In this document: positions 20,208 through 23,996 of the stretch, piece by piece
Numbering within the stretch: the first letter of the stretch is position 1
Layout of the letters: every line of letters starts with the position of its first letter
Origin: Conidiobolus incongruus B7586
Taxonomy: Eukaryota; Entomophthoromycota; Entomophthoromycetes; Entomophthorales; Conidiobolaceae
NCBI GenBank assembly: GCA_000697335.1
Contig: JNEM01011195.1
Location: 1 to 23,996 of the forward strand
Length of the DNA: 23,996 bases
Direction of reading: 5' to 3'
Translations under genes and position numbers: made by a program
The notes under the pieces: generated by a model
What the model saw: the letters and a program-made list of their open reading frames with translations, nothing else
Told to the model about the DNA's origin: nothing
The model's database searches: none

Positions 20208-21840
20208 TTATACTTTAAGGTCCATGAGTGAAGTATTAAGTTGATTATCATTCTTAATTGTGGAGTAATATGCTCTTGAGAGAAAGAGTTCAGATTCATG
20301 AGGTTCTTCGACCCAGGTGACGATGCGACTGCTGGGATTACTCTTCAAAGTACGGCTCTTTAATCGATTCATCTTGTTATACTTGAAAAATTGATACATC
20401 ATAATTGCATCGAATTTGAGTGTACCGCAACTTCCTATTAAAAAGGGAATGGTCTCCATCCAGCTTTGGTAGGAGTGAGGAATGATCACAATGGAAATAG
20501 TATAGGCCAAATTTCCCATGAATGCAAAGAGAAACATGTACAAGGATAATCCTTCAACAGACTTGCACTGATGATTTTTAATTAGCTGAGGAAGACGAGA
20601 TGTGAGGTACAGGAAGGCACAAACCCATGAAATCACGCGACCGATCACATAGATAGTGTATTCAGAAGGTGGGGTTAAGAAGAATGGCAGCTTGGGGTGC
20701 ATTGCAGTTAATTCAAAGCAACATAGCACTAGAACTCCAATTCCAATATATTTAATAAAAGTTAAAGCAACTTGGTTGAATCCGAGAGAATTGTCCGAAT
20801 TCAAAGTAGTTGAGGATTCATCATCGTACGAGGAAATAATAGAGCTGTTACTGCTTGAAGAGTTGCTGGGAACCAGTCCAACCAACTCTTCTTCCGAGTA
20901 TGCATCGGATGTAGGAGAATTAGGATAGATACCATATTGTTTATCATCAGGTTTTTTATAGTAAAAATACTGAATACATAATATTATATCAACAGCTACA
21001 AAATATGTTGCCAAATAGATCTGATCAATTGAAAATGCAATTAGTTCATAGCTCAATCATTTTAAGATGATGAAATTACTTGAAAAGGAAGCTGATGTGT
21101 GAGTATGGCACCAATCATATTAGTAAAATCACCTATTAAACGCTAGGATTAGTAAATATTAAGATGATTATATAATGTTAAAATTACCAAAAAACCATAC
21201 TACCAAAAATGAAGGAGATAAAGAGTCTACATTGGACGTAGTATAATTTTGATAAATTTGACTATTAAAAAAATATTAGTTAGTAACTTATATATCTTAA
21301 AATAAAAAGTTATAATATAATAATGTAATCACTAAGTGTTAATGGTCTATGATGCTTTTCATATATCATTAATTATGTGGAAAATAATATTTAAAAATGG
21401 AATAATGATCGAAAAATTGAATAAAGCTATGCAAGTAATCTAAGGAGCTAATGAATCAAGCAAATTATTAAATTCAAATCATTATTAAAATTCTTAAGTC
21501 ATTGTGCACATATTCGCTAATCAGATATAATAAAGGAAAAAACAATAAAAAATAACTTACGGTAATTGAGCATTTAACCAACAAGCAATTGATAGATAGC
21601 CTAATAGAATATTAATACATGATTTTTTCATTAGTAATATTAATAAATACCTAATATTATACTGAAATGATTAGCTAAATTATAACTACACTCTCCAAAT
21701 ATCCACTATAAAAATAGATTCAATAAGCTAATTTGAAATCAAAACAATATAGTTGAATTATATTTGTTTGTTTTATTGAGTTGAATGTTATAACTTACAT
21801 ATATCCAAGGGTTATAACCAACTTCACACGTAGCCATCAT
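20208..21840 (-). CDS. PQ-loop repeat vacuolar/lysosomal amino-acid transporter, Ypq/SLC66A1 type (6 exons)
   Basis: The likely role is export of cationic amino acids across the vacuolar membrane, as for yeast Ypq1-3 and human PQLC2. Exons on the minus strand are 21840-21799, 21705-21651, 21600-21561, 21261-21188, 21132-21080 and 21020-20208, giving 358 residues. The first PQ-loop is GYLSIACWLNAQLPQIYQNY (33-52, Pro46-Gln47), followed by SPSFLVVWFFGDFTNMIGAIL. The second is LTSRLPQLIKNHQCKSVEGL (Pro232-Gln233). About seven hydrophobic segments are visible. The loop between the halves (about 110-170) is long and Ser/Asp/Glu-rich. Two adjacent in-frame ATGs (21840 and 21837) make the start ambiguous by one residue. 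Intron 3 (21262-21560) is 299 nt, far longer than any other in the window; intron 1 is 93 nt. Intron 5 ends in CAG rather than TAG. Substrate specificity is inferred from the family. Confidence 0.87.
21262..21560 (-). other. Unusually long intron 3 of the PQ-loop gene
   Basis: Protein alignment across it (…NAQL-PQIYQN…) is seamless, so it is intronic. The sequence is AT-rich with no open frame of note. I looked for C/D-box snoRNA signals and found no convincing C/D pair. A GATTAG acceptor-like site about 50 nt from the donor would lead to an early stop if used. Confidence 0.7.
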
Positions 21841-21910
21841 CAATATATTAATATTGATATTGGTATTGATCAACAATTAAAAATTAAGTATAAGTTTTAA
21901 AACGAACAGT

Positions 21911-21926
21911 ATATATATATATATAT
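21911..21926. repeat. AT dinucleotide microsatellite
   Basis: Eight AT units lie about 70 bp upstream of the PQ-loop start codon. Confidence 0.85.
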
Positions 21927-22141
21927 TTATATATTTAGTCTAAATAACTACCAGACAAAAATATGAAAACTCTTAAGAGCTTTTAAATATCAAAATAAAG
22001 AGAAAAATAAGGTTTTAGAGAAGATATATTGGGAAGAGTTATATTTATACTGATCAAATCCTTCTCACCTACTGAGAGTTTGTAACTTTCTAAATTTAAA
22101 TTGAGTTTGGTGTTCAATAATGATCCAGGGTATCACTTGAA

Positions 22142-22159
22142 ATGGATTTCTAAATCCAT
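22142..22159. repeat. Perfect 8+2+8 inverted repeat
   Basis: ATGGATTT, a CT spacer, then AAATCCAT lie in the upstream region of the PQ-loop gene. The layout is that of a dimeric transcription-factor site, but no factor can be named. Confidence 0.45.
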
Positions 22160-22534
22160 CTGTTTTATTCGTAGTTGAAATGGTTTAGACCAATCAAATC
22201 CTTAGTTTTAATTAAGTAATAGAATGAGGAGGTAATTAGGTTGGATTTTGGAAATTTTTATTTTAATAAAGAGGGGTGGAAAAAAAATAATGTGTAATCA
22301 TGATAAATTACCCAAACATTAAAGAAAAATATGATTCAAATATTATTCAACGATTAATATTCAATACTAAATCTAGTCATATAATAGTAATGATTATTTT
22401 GAAATTTTGTTACTATGAAATTTAATTTTCAACCATTTATAAATATTTAATTTTCATGAATTCATGAAGCCGTCGTATTTTTTATTATATTTCAAATTGA
22501 CATTATAATATTAGATCAAATTCTAAAATTAAGT

Positions 22535-22645
22535 ATGGCTAGAGCCTTGAAGTATGCCAAATTGCCCAAATATGGAAGAAAAGTGCTAATGATCTGGAAG
22601 GTTTGGCGGATTAATTTTAATAATTGGTGCTTCATTTCTAATTAA
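22535..22645 (+). CDS. Small coding-like ORF, 36 residues, basic
   Basis: An ATG-to-TAA frame of 36 residues starts MARALKYAKLPKYGRKVLMI and continues with Trp-rich sequence (WKVWR). It stands out because about 75 bases of it have far more G and C than the flanking DNA. Codons look gene-like and the peptide is strongly basic and amphipathic. I do not recognise it. It could be a short gene, a first exon whose continuation is lost, or a relic. The opposite strand is also open over the same bases, so strand is uncertain. No later exon with gene-like composition is visible to the right. Confidence 0.3.
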   Translation: MARALKYAKLPKYGRKVLMIWKVWRINFNNWCFISN

Positions 22646-23667
22646 TATTGGATTACGATGATTCGATTGGTTCACGATATTAAATATAAATAGAAAATGA
22701 TATAATTGCTAAATTGAAATTGGTTGAAACTTTTATTAAAGTGTATGTTTCAATTTTATTGAAAAGGTTATTTTAATAAATAATCTATAACTACGTCATC
22801 TTTTTACCATATAATAAATCATACTATTTCACTTTCGAATGTTGAATAATATTAAAATGATGAAATGGGATTTAAAATGAAAAATTAATACATTAAAAAG
22901 AACCACAAGATTTTTAAAAACAATTCAATTGGTTAGTAAAAATGTAGCATATGATCAAATTTTTTTGAGAATTAAATGAAAATTGATGAATTCAAGCAAT
23001 AAACGATTATTTCAGGTTAATACTTTATTATTTATGTTACTGATTAATTATTCAAAATATAGGTTGATTATTACACCATTATTAAAAAATAACTTTATTA
23101 ACCTGGATATTAATAAAATTTCATAATTGTAATGTATGATATTTTAAACCTTATGTATTAATATTGATAATTAACTTTTTAATAATATTTGAAATATGAA
23201 GTGTGAATTAAACTCAAATACCTAAGTGTATATATTGTATTATACATTGAATCTACAAATTATATCCAAACAACGTTAATTATTGGATATATACTAAAAG
23301 ATTATTTATTATTAATGACAACTATATCAAAATACAATTTATCAAGTGTTGATTTGAAAATTATAACTCTATCATAAAAAGCTACCTATTATTTTACATA
23401 TAATTAAATACCTGGATATATAATATTAAAAGGTTAAATTTATTTGAAAATTGGTTTAAGCATTATTTAAATATAACCACCATAGTAATCAATTATCATA
23501 ATTAAGAGATCCTACTTAAAATAGTGATAGCCTTTGAATCAAAAATTGATTAATCATTGATATTAAATAAAATATATTGTTCACTTATATTTACACATTA
23601 ACAAAAACTATTTTCTACCTTATTAAATGAAATAATTTTAAATTTATTTAATCAAAATCTTTGTGAT

Positions 23668-23693
23668 TTATTATTATTATTATTTATACATCT
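23668..23693. repeat. TTA/ATT trinucleotide repeat
   Basis: Tandem TTA units with slightly imperfect ends lie in gene-free DNA. Confidence 0.7.
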
Positions 23694-23898
23694 ATATAAT
23701 AGTAATATTATCAATTATAATTGATTTCAAGTGATTTAATCAAATGAATTAAAAGAAATATAATTTTTATATTATTTTACATAATCATTAATATATTCTC
23801 AAACTTAGTAACTGAGTTATTTTTTGATATTTATATTGATTTATTAATTTTTATTTATTTGTGAAAATAGTTATTTATATAAATTATTTTATCAAATT

Positions 23899-23920
23899 AT
23901 ATATATATATATATATATAT
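23899..23920. repeat. AT dinucleotide microsatellite
   Basis: Eleven AT units, the longest simple repeat of the window. Confidence 0.85.
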
Positions 23921-23996
23921 AATGATTAATATTAAATAATTCAACATTTTAGTTATAGTCATGATATTATAAATATTAAAATATAATCAAAAATAA

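Larger units (their letters stand above)
21841..22534. other. Upstream region of the PQ-loop gene
   Basis: This stretch carries a TATAAATA on the minus strand 202 bp before the start (22042-22049), an AT repeat (21911-21926) and a perfect inverted repeat (22142-22159). ATCAAATCCTT occurs twice, near 22054 and 22194. The block at about 22050-22260 is less AT-rich than the flanks, as expected for a promoter. No coding sequence is seen. Confidence 0.55.
22646..23996. other. Gene-free AT-rich right end
   Basis: This is 1.35 kb of very AT-rich DNA with stops in all frames. It contains a TTA/ATT repeat at about 23668-23693 and a long AT run at 23899-23920. No gene, RNA gene or mobile-element end was recognised. 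Confidence 0.65.

Noticed and set aside
21021-21056. Apparent start MSYELIAFSIDQ for the PQ-loop protein
   Set aside because: These codons are the 3' end of intron 5. Splicing at the CAG restores the conserved first half with its PQ-loop.
22535-22645. Minus-strand exon reading across the small ORF
   Set aside because: The minus strand is also open and gives a hydrophobic peptide, but it lacks a start codon and a clear splice partner, so the plus-strand ATG frame was preferred.

Overview
The window looks like an AT-rich, intron-rich fungal nuclear genome. Intergenic DNA is extremely AT-rich. Genes have introns mostly of 49-66 nt with GTAAxT-type donors and almost always a TAG acceptor. Proteins such as Drs1, Yhm2, Alg8 and Tvp15 are fungal or eukaryotic housekeeping types. 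A rhodopsin-like (class A) GPCR together with this base composition suggests an early-diverging fungus such as Conidiobolus/Entomophthoromycotina (Zoopagomycota). That placement is an inference from recalled features, not a database match.

Layout, left to right: (1) the 5' two-thirds of mevalonate diphosphate decarboxylase on the minus strand, cut by the window edge (1-820); (2) a 1.5 kb AT-rich divergent promoter region; (3) a five-exon DRS1/DDX27-type DEAD-box helicase on the plus strand (2348-4474); (4) facing it, a three-exon minus-strand gene (5042-8467) for a 1108-residue protein in which 3-isopropylmalate dehydrogenase is fused in frame to both halves of a 3-isopropylmalate dehydratase-like aconitase; (5) a 5 kb gene-poor tract holding one intronless 7TM receptor (11127-12110, plus); (6) a six-exon mitochondrial carrier of the Yhm2 type (13478-14737, minus); (7) a 2.4 kb gene-free tract; (8) an eight-exon ALG8 glucosyltransferase (17130-19104, minus), with a TVP15-like Golgi membrane protein just upstream on the same strand (19289-19711); (9) a six-exon PQ-loop transporter (20208-21840, minus); (10) a gene-poor right end with one small coding-like ORF and simple repeats.

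The genes do not form a pathway cluster. They cover isoprenoid synthesis, ribosome biogenesis, leucine synthesis, mitochondrial citrate/oxoglutarate exchange, N-glycan assembly, Golgi trafficking and vacuolar amino-acid transport. The most unusual item is the leucine fusion. It joins consecutive pathway steps (3-isopropylmalate formation and its oxidation) in one polypeptide, and its dehydratase half resembles the archaeal/bacterial LeuC2/LeuD2 lineage rather than the usual fungal Leu1. The join is marked by an 18-bp perfect palindrome. Exon limits were derived by hand from reading-frame continuity, splice consensus and remembered family alignments. No search was run. I saw no tRNA, rRNA, CRISPR array, recognisable transposon or viral fossil.
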